Part shown: positions 26,933-35,200 of the stretch, in pieces
Position numbering within the stretch: the stretch's first letter is position 1
Layout of the letters: each line of letters starts with the position of its first letter
DNA from: Microbacterium sp. 4R-513
Lineage (GTDB): Bacteria > Actinomycetota > Actinomycetes > Actinomycetales > Microbacteriaceae
NCBI RefSeq assembly: GCF_011046485.1
Contig: NZ_CP049256.1
Location: 1,612,001 to 1,676,000, forward strand
DNA: 64,000 nt
Direction: 5' to 3'
The notes under the pieces: model-generated
Databases searched by the model: none
What the model was told of the DNA's origin: nothing
Seen by the model: only the letters and a program-made list of their open reading frames with translations
Program-made: the position numbers and the translations under genes

Positions 26933-27232
26933 TCAGCGGAGGACGGCGTAGAGCGAGAGGCCGAGAGCGATCGCCATCGCGACGTTGATGACGCTGAGCC
27001 ACAGCGTCCAGACGCGGATCTGCTCGCCGGGATTGCTGAATCCCGTGGCGCCGATCGTTCCGAAGACGGAGGTCACCGACTGCAGGAATCCGGCGCGCGC
27101 CGGGCGCGGTGCGTCGGCGCCGAGACCGGTCCGAACGGGGCCGGCGACGGCGACGTGGTGGTCGAGGAGGGTGAAGGGGTGCTGAGGACGGCGGGGCGAG
27201 ACTCGGGTGTCCAGGGCGTCCAGCTTGGTCAT
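26933..27232 (-). CDS. Small membrane protein of unknown function
   Basis: A 99-residue protein with a hydrophilic, Arg/Pro-containing N-terminal half and one hydrophobic segment near the C-terminus (VWTLWLSVINVAMAIALGLS). FLQSVTSVFGTIGATGFSNPGEQI forms an amphipathic middle. I do not recognise the family. TAGCGT lies six bases before ATG 27232, so it is probably expressed as a leaderless mRNA. Codon use and the promoter position support a real gene. Confidence 0.6.
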   Translation of the reverse strand: MTKLDALDTRVSPRRPQHPFTLLDHHVAVAGPVRTGLGADAPRPARAGFLQSVTSVFGTIGATGFSNPGEQIRVWTLWLSVINVAMAIALGLSLYAVLR

Positions 27233-27238
27233 GCCACG

Positions 27239-27244
27239 ACGCTA
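27239..27244 (-). promoter_or_regulatory. -10 box, leaderless start of the 99-residue membrane protein
   Basis: TAGCGT on the minus strand, six bases upstream of ATG 27232. Confidence 0.45.
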
Positions 27245-27362
27245 CGTGGCGCCTTCCATCGTGGCTGGTGCTTGACAGTCAGCGACTTGCGAGGTACTCG
27301 CGCGGTGCGCGGGTGAAGGATGCTGCGGCTCAGGTGCTGCTGCGGCTCAGGCGCCGCGCCGC

Positions 27363-27674
27363 TCAGGGGCCCTCGGGCGCTTCCGGCTCCGGCACGATCG
27401 AGAGGCCGCCCGGCGAGTTCGCCGACTTGCTCAGCGCGTCGAGCCAGGCGGGGTTCAGGCGGGGCGCCCTGCTGCCGAAGTACTCGAACGCGAGCGGGAT
27501 GTGGGGGCTGAGCCACACCGACGTCCTGCCGAGGCCCGGACGCATCGGATCGGTCCAGGTGAACGAGAAGGGCTCGCCCCGCCGGAGCTTCGACCAGATG
27601 ACCGGCTGCAGATGGGCCAGTACCCGGTCGTCGAGCGAGACGGTGAGCTTCGAGTCGTATGTGAGGGTTCCCAT
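27363..27674 (-). CDS. DUF7882-type small protein, paralogue 1
   Basis: A 103-residue protein when started at ATG 27674 (MGTLTYDSKLTVSLDDRVLAHLQ). The ATG ten codons upstream is rejected because TACGCT lies seven bases before 27674. It has KLRRGEPFSFTW, SVWLSPHIPLAFEYFG and SANSPGGLSIVPEPE, and it aligns along its whole length with the gene at 29008-29319. Relatives are widespread in Microbacteriaceae and often misnamed ATP-dependent DNA ligase, yet no ligase motif is present. Function is unknown. Confidence 0.8.
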   Translation of the reverse strand: MGTLTYDSKLTVSLDDRVLAHLQPVIWSKLRRGEPFSFTWTDPMRPGLGRTSVWLSPHIPLAFEYFGSRAPRLNPAWLDALSKSANSPGGLSIVPEPEAPEGP

Positions 27675-27681
27675 CGTCGCT

Positions 27682-27687
27682 AGCGTA
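27682..27687 (-). promoter_or_regulatory. -10 box, leaderless start of DUF7882 paralogue 1
   Basis: TACGCT on the minus strand, seven bases upstream of ATG 27674; the second paralogue has the same spacing. Confidence 0.5.
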
Positions 27688-27845
27688 TCCGCCGAACGGC
27701 CCATCCCGTGAGCGGAGAGCCGCTCATCCTGCCCGGATGAAGCCTGTCACGGGGCGGCCCGGAGGGTGTGGCGGAGCATTATACGATCTTTCGGGCACGG
27801 CGTCGGGTGTTGCGCGTGCACGTGAGATACGGGGAGCCTGAATCC

Positions 27846-28622
27846 ATGAACAGCTCAGCGATGCTTTCCGCCGAGCTGCGTGAAGCAGTGACGACGGGCG
27901 GGCTGACGGTCGAGTACCAGCCCCTCTTCGCGCTCTCCGAGGACGGTCTGCCGCTGCATCCTGTGGCCGTGGAGGCGCTGTGCCGCTGGATGCATCCGCT
28001 GCTCGGCCGCATCGTGCCGGACCGCTTCATCCCGCTCGCCGAGCGCGTAGGGCTCATCGGGGACATCGGTGCCCGGGTGCTCGAGACCGCCGGCGCCCAG
28101 GTGAGCGCGTGGCAGCGCGCGGGCCACCACGTGGGCCTGTCGATCAACGCTTCTCCGTCGCAGTTCTCCGCCGAGTTCGTCGACACCGTGGCGATCCGCG
28201 CCAAGGAGCTGGGCCTCGAACCCGGCACCCTGACGATCGAGATCACCGAGGCGCCGGCGCCCCAGCTGCTGCCGACCGTGGTCGAAGTCCTGCCGCAGCT
28301 CAAGGCCAGCGGGATCGGGATCTCGATCGACGACTACGGAGCGGGCGACGTGTCGCTCGACGCACTCGAGGACGTGCCGATCCAGGAGATCAAGATCGAC
28401 CGCTCGCTCACGCAGCGATCGGATCCGGCCGCGGAGGCGGAGATCGCCGGGGTCGTCACGCGCGCGATGCGCCACGGATGGCGGGTCGTCGCGGAGGGCA
28501 TCGAGACCCTCGCCGACCTGGAGCGCTCGCGGCAGCGTGGGTGCGATCTCGGGCAGGGCTATCTGCTCGGACGTCCCGTGCCGGCCGACGAGCTCGGTCG
28601 CCTGCTCGCGATCGACGACTGA
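27846..28622 (+). CDS. EAL-domain c-di-GMP phosphodiesterase
   Basis: A 258-residue stand-alone EAL domain. The start ATG 27846 follows GGGGAGCC; an in-frame start 26 codons earlier gives Arg-rich non-domain sequence. The key motifs look intact: VEALCRWMHP (EAL), LSINASPSQF (metal-binding Asn), EITEAPAPQL, IDDYGAGDVSLDAL (DD metal motif), EIKIDRSL (catalytic Lys), VVAEGIET and QGYLLGRPVP. It should therefore hydrolyse c-di-GMP. It has no sensory or membrane domain. It lies close to the phytochrome-GGDEF gene, which makes the opposite reaction, so the two may form one light-linked circuit. Confidence 0.9.
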   Translation: MNSSAMLSAELREAVTTGGLTVEYQPLFALSEDGLPLHPVAVEALCRWMHPLLGRIVPDRFIPLAERVGLIGDIGARVLETAGAQVSAWQRAGHHVGLSINASPSQFSAEFVDTVAIRAKELGLEPGTLTIEITEAPAPQLLPTVVEVLPQLKASGIGISIDDYGAGDVSLDALEDVPIQEIKIDRSLTQRSDPAAEAEIAGVVTRAMRHGWRVVAEGIETLADLERSRQRGCDLGQGYLLGRPVPADELGRLLAIDD

Positions 28623-28695
28623 GGCCCGCTCCGGCAGCAGGAAGCGCTCCGCAGAAGCGCGGCGCCGCTGCGCGAAGCCGCTTCGAGGGTCTTGG

Positions 28696-28959
28696 CTAGA
28701 GGTTCAGCTCGCCGTCGGCGTCGACCGTGTCGTCGGCGTGGGTGCCGGGCTGTTCGCCGGCGATGTCGAGCTGCGTCCAGGTGACCGGCATGCCGGGGGA
28801 GAAGAGCACCTCGATGCCCGGGCCGCCCCGCAGCGGGGGGATGGTGACGTACCCACCACCCGCCTTGATGGCCTCGAGGATGTCTCGCTTCAGCTCGGAG
28901 ACAGGCTCGGGGAGGAAGTAGTCGCGGCCATCGACGGTGAGGCGGTTTACGATCGTCAC
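28696..28959 (-). CDS. Small conserved-looking protein of unknown function
   Basis: An 87-residue protein that starts at GTG 28959. It opens MTIVNRLTVDGRDYFLPEPV, then a helix SELKRDILEAIKAGGGYVTIPP and GGPGIEVLFSPGMPVTWTQLDI, ending in an acidic tail. The strand-helix-strand layout suggests a compact fold, but I do not recognise it. TAGGCT is six bases upstream of the GTG, consistent with a leaderless or near-leaderless mRNA. It sits between the EAL gene and the second DUF7882 gene. Confidence 0.65.
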   Translation of the reverse strand: MTIVNRLTVDGRDYFLPEPVSELKRDILEAIKAGGGYVTIPPLRGGPGIEVLFSPGMPVTWTQLDIAGEQPGTHADDTVDADGELNL

Positions 28960-28965
28960 CCCCTC

Positions 28966-28971
28966 AGCCTA
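28966..28971 (-). promoter_or_regulatory. -10 box upstream of the 87-residue protein
   Basis: TAGGCT on the minus strand lies six bases before GTG 28959. The intervening GAGGGG could also act as a Shine-Dalgarno only if transcription starts further upstream. Confidence 0.4.
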
Positions 28972-28994
28972 ATCACGACCGGCCCCCGGCAACG

Positions 28995-29000
28995 TAGGAT
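28995..29000 (+). promoter_or_regulatory. -10 box, leaderless start of DUF7882 paralogue 2
   Basis: TAGGAT is seven bases upstream of ATG 29008, with no Shine-Dalgarno. Confidence 0.5.
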
Positions 29001-29007
29001 CGACGTG

Positions 29008-29319
29008 ATGGGTACCCTGCACTATGGCTCACCGGCGGTCGAGTTCGCGATCGACGACCGCACTCTGGCACATCTCGAGCTCGTCATCCTGGCGAAGTTC
29101 CGGCGTCGCGAAAGCGTGTCCCTCGCCCTCACCGATGGAGCGAACGAGCGACGGCAGGTCATCTGGCTGTCGACGTCGTCGACGCTCCGCTTCGAGTACG
29201 ACGCCGCCATGCCGGACATCAACCGGGTGTGGCTGCAGGAGCTGGTCGAGGCATCCAACTCTCCGGGCGGTCTCCGACTCCTTCCGGAGCCCGAGCCCGC
29301 CCGAGCCACGTCAGCCTGA
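29008..29319 (+). CDS. DUF7882-type small protein, paralogue 2
   Basis: A 103-residue protein with the same plan as 27363-27674: MGTLHYGSPAVEFAIDDRTLAHLE, KFRRRESVSLAL, VIWLSTSSTLRFEYD and NSPGGLRLLPEPEP. The two copies flank the EAL gene and this one abuts the phytochrome gene, overlapping its 3' end by nine bases in convergent orientation. No enzyme motif is visible. The family is known in Microbacteriaceae but uncharacterised. Its position suggests a link to c-di-GMP or light signalling, which is only inference. Confidence 0.8.
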   Translation: MGTLHYGSPAVEFAIDDRTLAHLELVILAKFRRRESVSLALTDGANERRQVIWLSTSSTLRFEYDAAMPDINRVWLQELVEASNSPGGLRLLPEPEPARATSA

Positions 29320-31260
29320 CACCCGCCCCTTGCCCGCTCGCTTCGCGCGGTACATGGCGGAGTCCGCGGCATCCAGCAGCTCGGTCGTCGTGATGCGCGC
29401 GCCGGCCGTGGCGACACCCGCGGACGCGGTGATCGCGACGGTCTGGCTCTCGACGGCGATCGGCGCCTCGAGCGACGCGATCGCTCGCGCAGCGACGTCA
29501 TGGGCGCGTTCGTCGTCGACGCCCAGGCACACGATCACGAACTCGTCCCCGCCCCAGCGCACCACGAGGTCGCTGGACCGAGCGCTCGCGGTGAGCCGCT
29601 GACCCACCGCCACGAGCACCGCGTCGCCGGCCTCGTGGCCGTGCGTGTCGTTCACCAGCTTGAAGCCGTCGAGATCGATGAAGACGACGCCCACCCCGAC
29701 GACCTCTTCGGCGAGCAGCTCGTCGAGGCGGTCCTGCAGGAAGCGACGGTTGTGCAGCCCCGTCAGCGCATCCCTCCACGCGAGCTCGGCGAGTTCGGCC
29801 TGCGCCCGCTGCGCGAGCGTGGAGCGGATGTCTTCGCCGAGCTCGAGGATGTCCTCCAGGTGCGGGCCCCAGGGAGCACTCCGACCCGTGGCGCTCTCGC
29901 GCCAGGCCGAGAACGACCGCCGCGGGGAGAGGGCGTGCTCGCGGTTCGCGGCTCCCTGATCGCCGAGCCACGCGACCTCCTGCGCCACCTCGCCCCGGAC
30001 GAACACGAGCCAGTCGCCGTCCTCGAGGAGGGGCACTGCAGCGAGGCCCGCTACTCCCGGGAGCTCCACCGCGAACTCCGGATGCTCGAGCGGGAGCGAA
30101 TCGGAGACGAACGGTGCAGGGGGCAGCTCGTCGAGGATCCGTGACATGGACCGCTCGGAGGGCGCGGTGCCCGCGGAGTGGATGGAGCCGCCGATCCGCA
30201 GGTATGCCCCATCGGCCGGGATGACGTCGAGCACCGTCTTCACGCCGCCGACCAGGATCTCGGCGGGGACGCCTCGTCCGTACAGGGGCGCGACGATGGA
30301 CGCGCGCCGCTCGCGCGCCTCCAGCTGCCGGCGCAGGCGCTTGATCTCGTTCGCCGATGCGAGCTGCATCGCCACTTGGCTCGCGAGCACCTCGATCGAC
30401 CGGCGGAGCAGCGGGGGGAGGCGCCGGACGGTCCGGTGGGCGCACGTGAAGAGGCCGACCAGCTCGTCCTGGATGACGAGACCGAAGGACACGGTGGAGG
30501 CCTGGCCCATGTTGCGCATGAACTGGAGGTGGTGCGGCGACACGGCTCGGAGCTCCGTGAGCCCGAGGTCGGCGATCGGCGCCTCGGGGAGGAGGCTCAG
30601 GACCGCGAGACCGGGATCATCGGTGTCGACGATCGCCCGGGACCGCTTCTCGATGTACAGGGCGCGCGCCTGAGACGGGATGTCGGATGCCGGGAAGTGC
30701 AGCCCGAGATACGGCTCCATGTCGGGCTCGCGCTCGTCGGCCACGATCTCGCCATGCCCGTCCGGGTGGAAGTGGTAGCACATCACGCGGTCGAAGCCCG
30801 TGATCTCTTTGAGCCGCCGCGCGGCGAAGGTGCGCAGCTCGTCGGCATCGGTGAGGGGAGCGAGGTCCTGGATGGCCGTGACGACTCCCGTCCGGACGTA
30901 CTCCAGGCCGGGGACGATGGGTTCGAGCTCGACCAGGAGCGGCTCGGTGCCGCGGTGCACGATGACATCCTGCATCTGGCCGTCGAACTCGACCCGCACG
31001 GGGTCGACGGCGGCGCCGTGCAGCACGGTCCACGTGAGGGTGTCGTTGCCGAGGTCGCGAAGCCTCTGGCCCAGCCAGCGGTCGGCGTTCTCGCTCGCGA
31101 GCACGACCGTCTGGGTGGGCTCGTCGATCCCGAGCAAGGTGCCGTGCCCCTGGATGCGGCCCGGCGTCCGGATCGGCTCGGTGGCGCACAGCTCGAGACG
31201 ACGCTGCTCGTCGATCTGCCAGTCGCGCTCGTCTTCGCGGGCAGGGGAGATGTCTTCCAC
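29311..31260 (-). CDS. Bacteriophytochrome-diguanylate cyclase (PAS-GAF-PHY-GGDEF)
   Basis: A 649-residue red/far-red photoreceptor. The start GTG 31260 follows AAGGAG with a five-base gap. Cys25 in LELCATEPIRTPG, before IQGHG, is the biliverdin-attaching cysteine position of bacteriophytochromes. The GAF domain has HFPASDIPSQARALY and the PHY tongue has the PRxSF motif (PRRSF). The C-terminal GGDEF domain has DALTGLHNRRF, FIDLDGFKLVND and an intact RWGGDEF, so it should make c-di-GMP. No histidine kinase domain and no heme oxygenase gene are nearby, so biliverdin must come from elsewhere. It overlaps the DUF7882 gene convergently by nine bases. Confidence 0.93.
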   Translation of the reverse strand: MEDISPAREDERDWQIDEQRRLELCATEPIRTPGRIQGHGTLLGIDEPTQTVVLASENADRWLGQRLRDLGNDTLTWTVLHGAAVDPVRVEFDGQMQDVIVHRGTEPLLVELEPIVPGLEYVRTGVVTAIQDLAPLTDADELRTFAARRLKEITGFDRVMCYHFHPDGHGEIVADEREPDMEPYLGLHFPASDIPSQARALYIEKRSRAIVDTDDPGLAVLSLLPEAPIADLGLTELRAVSPHHLQFMRNMGQASTVSFGLVIQDELVGLFTCAHRTVRRLPPLLRRSIEVLASQVAMQLASANEIKRLRRQLEARERRASIVAPLYGRGVPAEILVGGVKTVLDVIPADGAYLRIGGSIHSAGTAPSERSMSRILDELPPAPFVSDSLPLEHPEFAVELPGVAGLAAVPLLEDGDWLVFVRGEVAQEVAWLGDQGAANREHALSPRRSFSAWRESATGRSAPWGPHLEDILELGEDIRSTLAQRAQAELAELAWRDALTGLHNRRFLQDRLDELLAEEVVGVGVVFIDLDGFKLVNDTHGHEAGDAVLVAVGQRLTASARSSDLVVRWGGDEFVIVCLGVDDERAHDVAARAIASLEAPIAVESQTVAITASAGVATAGARITTTELLDAADSAMYRAKRAGKGRVSG

Positions 31261-31329
31261 GGGGGCTCCTTCTCGCCGGATGGATCGGTGAAACCCCGGC
31301 GAAAGCCCCAAGCACCCGTGCGTTGTTCG

Positions 31330-31359
31330 AGCTTAGACGATTTCGTTTCACTTGGTGAA
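31330..31359 (-). promoter_or_regulatory. Promoter and palindrome upstream of the phytochrome gene
   Basis: On the minus strand TTCACC (31359-31354) and TAAGCT (31335-31330) form -35 and -10 boxes 18 bases apart. The -35 lies within TTCACTTGGTGAA (31347-31359), a 5-3-5 inverted repeat that could bind a regulator. The transcript would have a leader of about 65 bases. Confidence 0.5.
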
Positions 31360-31497
31360 CTATTCGTGGGGAACGGCTAGCGCAGGGTCACGCACGGCGC
31401 AAGGGCTTTGCTCGGAGGTGCCCGATGCGGTTCCGTCGTCAGTGGCGCAGCCGGATCGAAACCCCCGCCGGCACGACGCCGCAAAGGAGACCGCACC

Positions 31498-32109
31498 ATG
31501 GATTCCACCACCATCATCTGGATCATCATCGCGATCGTCGTGCTCCTGGCGATCGTGGCCGTCGTCGCCTTCTTCGTCATGCGCAACAACAGCGCACGGC
31601 GGGCGGAACGCCAGCACGAGCAGGCCGAGGACCTCCGCGCGAAGGCGCGTCAGTCGGCGCTCGCCGCCCAGGAGGTCGAGGCTCGCGAGGCCCAGGCCCG
31701 CGCCGATGCCGCCACAGCTGCCGCACAGGCTGAACAGGCCAAGGCCCGTGCGGTTCAGGCGGAGGCCGAGGCGCAGCGCCACGCGGGCGACATCGACGGT
31801 CACGCCGCCGAGGCGGCCGAGCACCGCGCGAAGGAGCAGGAGATCCTCCGCAAGGCCGACGACGTCGACCCGTATGTGGGCGACGACCGCACGCCGGACG
31901 GGACCGCGCGCGGTCGCGAGGACGTGACGACGGATGCCACGGCCCGCGACCGCGACGTGCACGACGTCCGCCGCGACGACCTTCCCCCGACCGAGGTCCG
32001 CGAGACGGACCCCCGAGACGTCGATGCCCATCACGACGAACCCCGCATCGACACAGCCGGCGAGCCCGCCCCCACGACTCGCCGGAGCGGCACGGCTGAC
32101 CGGCCCTGA
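31498..32109 (+). CDS. Membrane-anchored coiled-coil protein
   Basis: A 203-residue protein; ATG 31498 follows AAAGGAGACC. One membrane helix (residues 5-27, TTIIWIIIAIVVLLAIVAVV) is followed by a long Ala/Glu/Gln coiled coil (about 30-120) and then a highly charged Asp/Arg tail. No catalytic motif is visible. It is transcribed alone and followed by a strong hairpin. Similar short membrane-coil proteins in actinobacteria are uncharacterised and may be envelope- or stress-related; I cannot assign a function. Confidence 0.75.
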   Translation: MDSTTIIWIIIAIVVLLAIVAVVAFFVMRNNSARRAERQHEQAEDLRAKARQSALAAQEVEAREAQARADAATAAAQAEQAKARAVQAEAEAQRHAGDIDGHAAEAAEHRAKEQEILRKADDVDPYVGDDRTPDGTARGREDVTTDATARDRDVHDVRRDDLPPTEVRETDPRDVDAHHDEPRIDTAGEPAPTTRRSGTADRP

Positions 32110-32133
32110 GAAGGGTCCAGCCGGATCGCCTGA

Positions 32134-32177
32134 CCCCGCGCCCGGGCATCTCCTCCCTGCACAGCCCGGGCGCGGGG
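32134..32177 (+). terminator. Strong hairpin after the coiled-coil gene
   Basis: CCCCGCGCCCGGGC (32134-32147) pairs perfectly with GCCCGGGCGCGGGG (32164-32177) across a 16-base loop. Weakly T-rich sequence follows (TGCTCTCTTCC). Confidence 0.75.
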
Positions 32178-32204
32178 CCGTGCTCTCTTCCCCCTCCGCG
32201 CACG

Positions 32205-32210
32205 TAGGCT
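32205..32210 (+). promoter_or_regulatory. -10 box, leaderless start of putA
   Basis: TAGGCT is seven bases before ATG 32218. There is no Shine-Dalgarno, and an upstream GTG (32212) would fall inside the spacer. Confidence 0.55.
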
Positions 32211-32217
32211 TGTGGGC

Positions 32218-35200
32218 ATGGTGACCGACCCTTACCAGGGGGACACCGGCCTCACGTCTCCCGGCGACGATCTCGCCGCGCGTGCCGTGGAACTCGCGCA
32301 GCGGTGGATCGCCGAGAGCGCACAGGTCGACGTGGACCCCTCCGCCGAGCGACTCGCCGGCGTCCTGAAAGACCCCAACGGGCTTCCGTTCACGATCGGC
32401 TTCGTCGACGGCGTCATGCGCCCCGAGAGCCTGTCGGCCGCGGCATCCAATCTCAGTCGCGTGGCCCCGCTCGTGCCCGACTTCCTCCCCTGGTATCTGC
32501 GCGGAGCCGTGCGCGTCGGGGGCACCGTCGCCCCCGTCCTGCCCTCGCCGGTCGTGCCGATCGCGCGGCGCGTGCTGCGCGAGATGGTGGGCCACCTCGT
32601 GGTCGACGCGCGGCCCGACAAGCTCGGCCCCGCGATCGCGAAGCTGCGCGAGAGCGGCGCCCGCCTCAACCTCAACCTGCTCGGGGAGGCTGTGCTGGGT
32701 GAAGGTGAGGCGCTGCGCCGGCTCGAAGGCATCCATGAGCTCGTCCGACGCCCCGACGTCGACTACGTCTCGGTGAAGGTGTCGGCGATCGCGAGCCACA
32801 TCTCGATGTGGGCGTTCGACGAGGTCGTCGACAAGGTGGTCGAGCGGCTCCTCCCGCTCTACCTGACGGCGGCCGGCGACCCTTCGACAGGCTCAGTGCA
32901 GGCCGCCTCGCAGGGCTCGGCGACCTTCATCAACCTCGACATGGAGGAGTACCGCGATCTCGACCTCACCATCGCGGTGTTCACGCGCATCCTCGCGGAT
33001 CCGCGGCTGCGCGACCTCGAGGCGGGGATCGTCCTGCAGGCATACCTCCCCGATGCGCTCGGAGCGCTCGATCGGCTGACGTCTTGGGCGAAAGCGCGCG
33101 TCGAGGCCGGCGGTGCGCGCATCAAGGTGCGGCTCGTCAAGGGTGCCAACCTCGCCATGGAGCGAGTGGATGCCGTCATGCACGGCTGGTCGCTCGCAAC
33201 CTACGACTCCAAGCTCGACTCGGACGCGAACTACGTGCGGTGCCTCGACGCCGCGCTCACGCCCGAGAACACGGCGGCCGTCCGCATCGGCGTCGCCGGT
33301 CACAACCTCTTCGACATCGCCTACGCCTGGCTCCTCGCGGGCGAGCGCGGAATCCGGGGCGATTCGGCGGGCTCAGGGAAGGCCATCGCGGCGCCGCCCG
33401 GCAGCCCGAGCATCGAGTTCGAGATGCTCCTCGGCATGGCGCAGGGCCAGGTCGAGGCCGTCGCGCGCGAGGTCGGGCATGTGCTCCTCTACGTGCCCGT
33501 CGTGCGCCCCGACGAGTTCGACGTCGCCATCAGCTACCTGGTGCGCCGCCTCGAGGAGAACGCCTCGAGCGACAACTTCCTGTCGGCCGCCTTCGACCTC
33601 GCCGACGACCCGAACATGTTCGCGCGCGAGCGCGACCGCTTCCTCGCGTCTCTCGAGCGCGCCGCCGACCCGGCGCTGCGCACCGGACCGAACCGCAGGC
33701 AGGATCGCAAGGGCGCTCCCCGGCCGGCTCCCGAAGGCGGGAGCGAGGGAACCCGGGCGAGCGGGCGCATCCTTCTGCGGGACGCCGGCCCGGCCGAGGA
33801 AGACGGCCTCACCCAGGCCGTCATAGGCATCGCCCGCTCGGCGGCCTCGGACGCGGACCTCGGCGACACCCATCCGCTCGAGCAGAGCGTCGAATCGCAG
33901 CTGTTCGGCGGTCAGGCGTTCGTCGAGACGGCCGTCTTCTCCCGGCGCGAGACGGCGCTGCGCGCCGCCGGCGCGCCCGGGTTCCGCAATGCATCCGACT
34001 CCGATCCCGCGCTTCCTGGGAACCGGGAGTGGGCCCGGGGCATCCTGAGCCGGGTCGATGTGTCGACGGCCGGTGACGCCACGATCGACGCGGCCCGCGT
34101 GAGCGATTCGGAGACTCTGCAGGCGATCGTTGCACGGGTCCGGGATGGCGCAGCCGCGTGGGGCGGCAAGCCCGCGGTCGACCGGTCCGCCGTACTGATC
34201 GCGGCCGCGCGCGCGCTCGAGGCGCGACGGGGTGAACTCATCGAGGTCGCCGCCTCCGAGACCGGCAAGGTGTTCGCCGAAGCCGATGTCGAGGTGAGCG
34301 AGGCCGTCGACTTCGCCAACTACTACGCCGCCACGGCGCGCGAGCTCGACCGCGTGAGCGGCGCCGTGTTCGTGCCCGCGCGGCTCACCGTCGTGACGCC
34401 GCCGTGGAACTTCCCGGTCGCGATCCCGGCCGGCGGAGTGCTCGCCGCCCTCGCCGCCGGGTCGGGTGTCGTCTTCAAGCCGGCGCCCCAGGCCCGTCGC
34501 TGCGCGGCCGTCGTCGCCGAGGCGCTCTGGGAGGCGGGCGTGCCGCGCGACGTGCTCGCGCTCGTCGACATCGACGAGGGCGAGCTCGGGCAGGAGCTCC
34601 TGTCTCACTCCGACGTCGACCGGGTCATCCTGACGGGCTCGTGGGAGACGGCGGCCCTGTTCCGCTCGTGGCGCCCGGAGCTCCCGCTCCTCGCCGAGAC
34701 GAGCGGCAAGAACGCGATGATCGTCATGCCCTCCGCCGACCTCGACCTCGCGGCATCCGATCTCATCAAGAGCGCGTTCGGGCACGCGGGGCAGAAGTGC
34801 TCGGCGGCCTCGCTGGCGATCCTCGTCGGTCCCGTGGGCCGGTCCAAGCGCTTCGCGCGGCAGCTCGTGGATGCCGCGACCTCGCTGCGGGTCGGTCCGC
34901 CCTCGGACCCGCTCGCCGAGGTCGGCCCCGTGATCGAGGTGCCGCAGGGGAAGCTCGCCTGGGCGCTCACGACGCTCGAGGACGAGGAGGAGTGGCTCGT
35001 CGAGCCCCGCCGCCTGGACTTCGGCCCCGAGACGGCCGGACGCTTCTGGACGCCCGGCATCCGCACCGGCGTGCAGCCGGGCTCCCGCTTCCACCGCGAG
35101 GAGTTCTTCGGTCCCGTGCTGGGCATCATGCACGCGTCGTCTCTCGCCCACGCGATCGAGCTGCAGAACGCGGTCGCCTACGGGCTCACGGCCGGGCTCT

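Noticed and set aside
27272..27300. TTGACA as a -35 box on the plus strand (another TTGACA lies at 45749)
   Set aside because: No reasonable -10 box at the right distance and no downstream gene in that direction.
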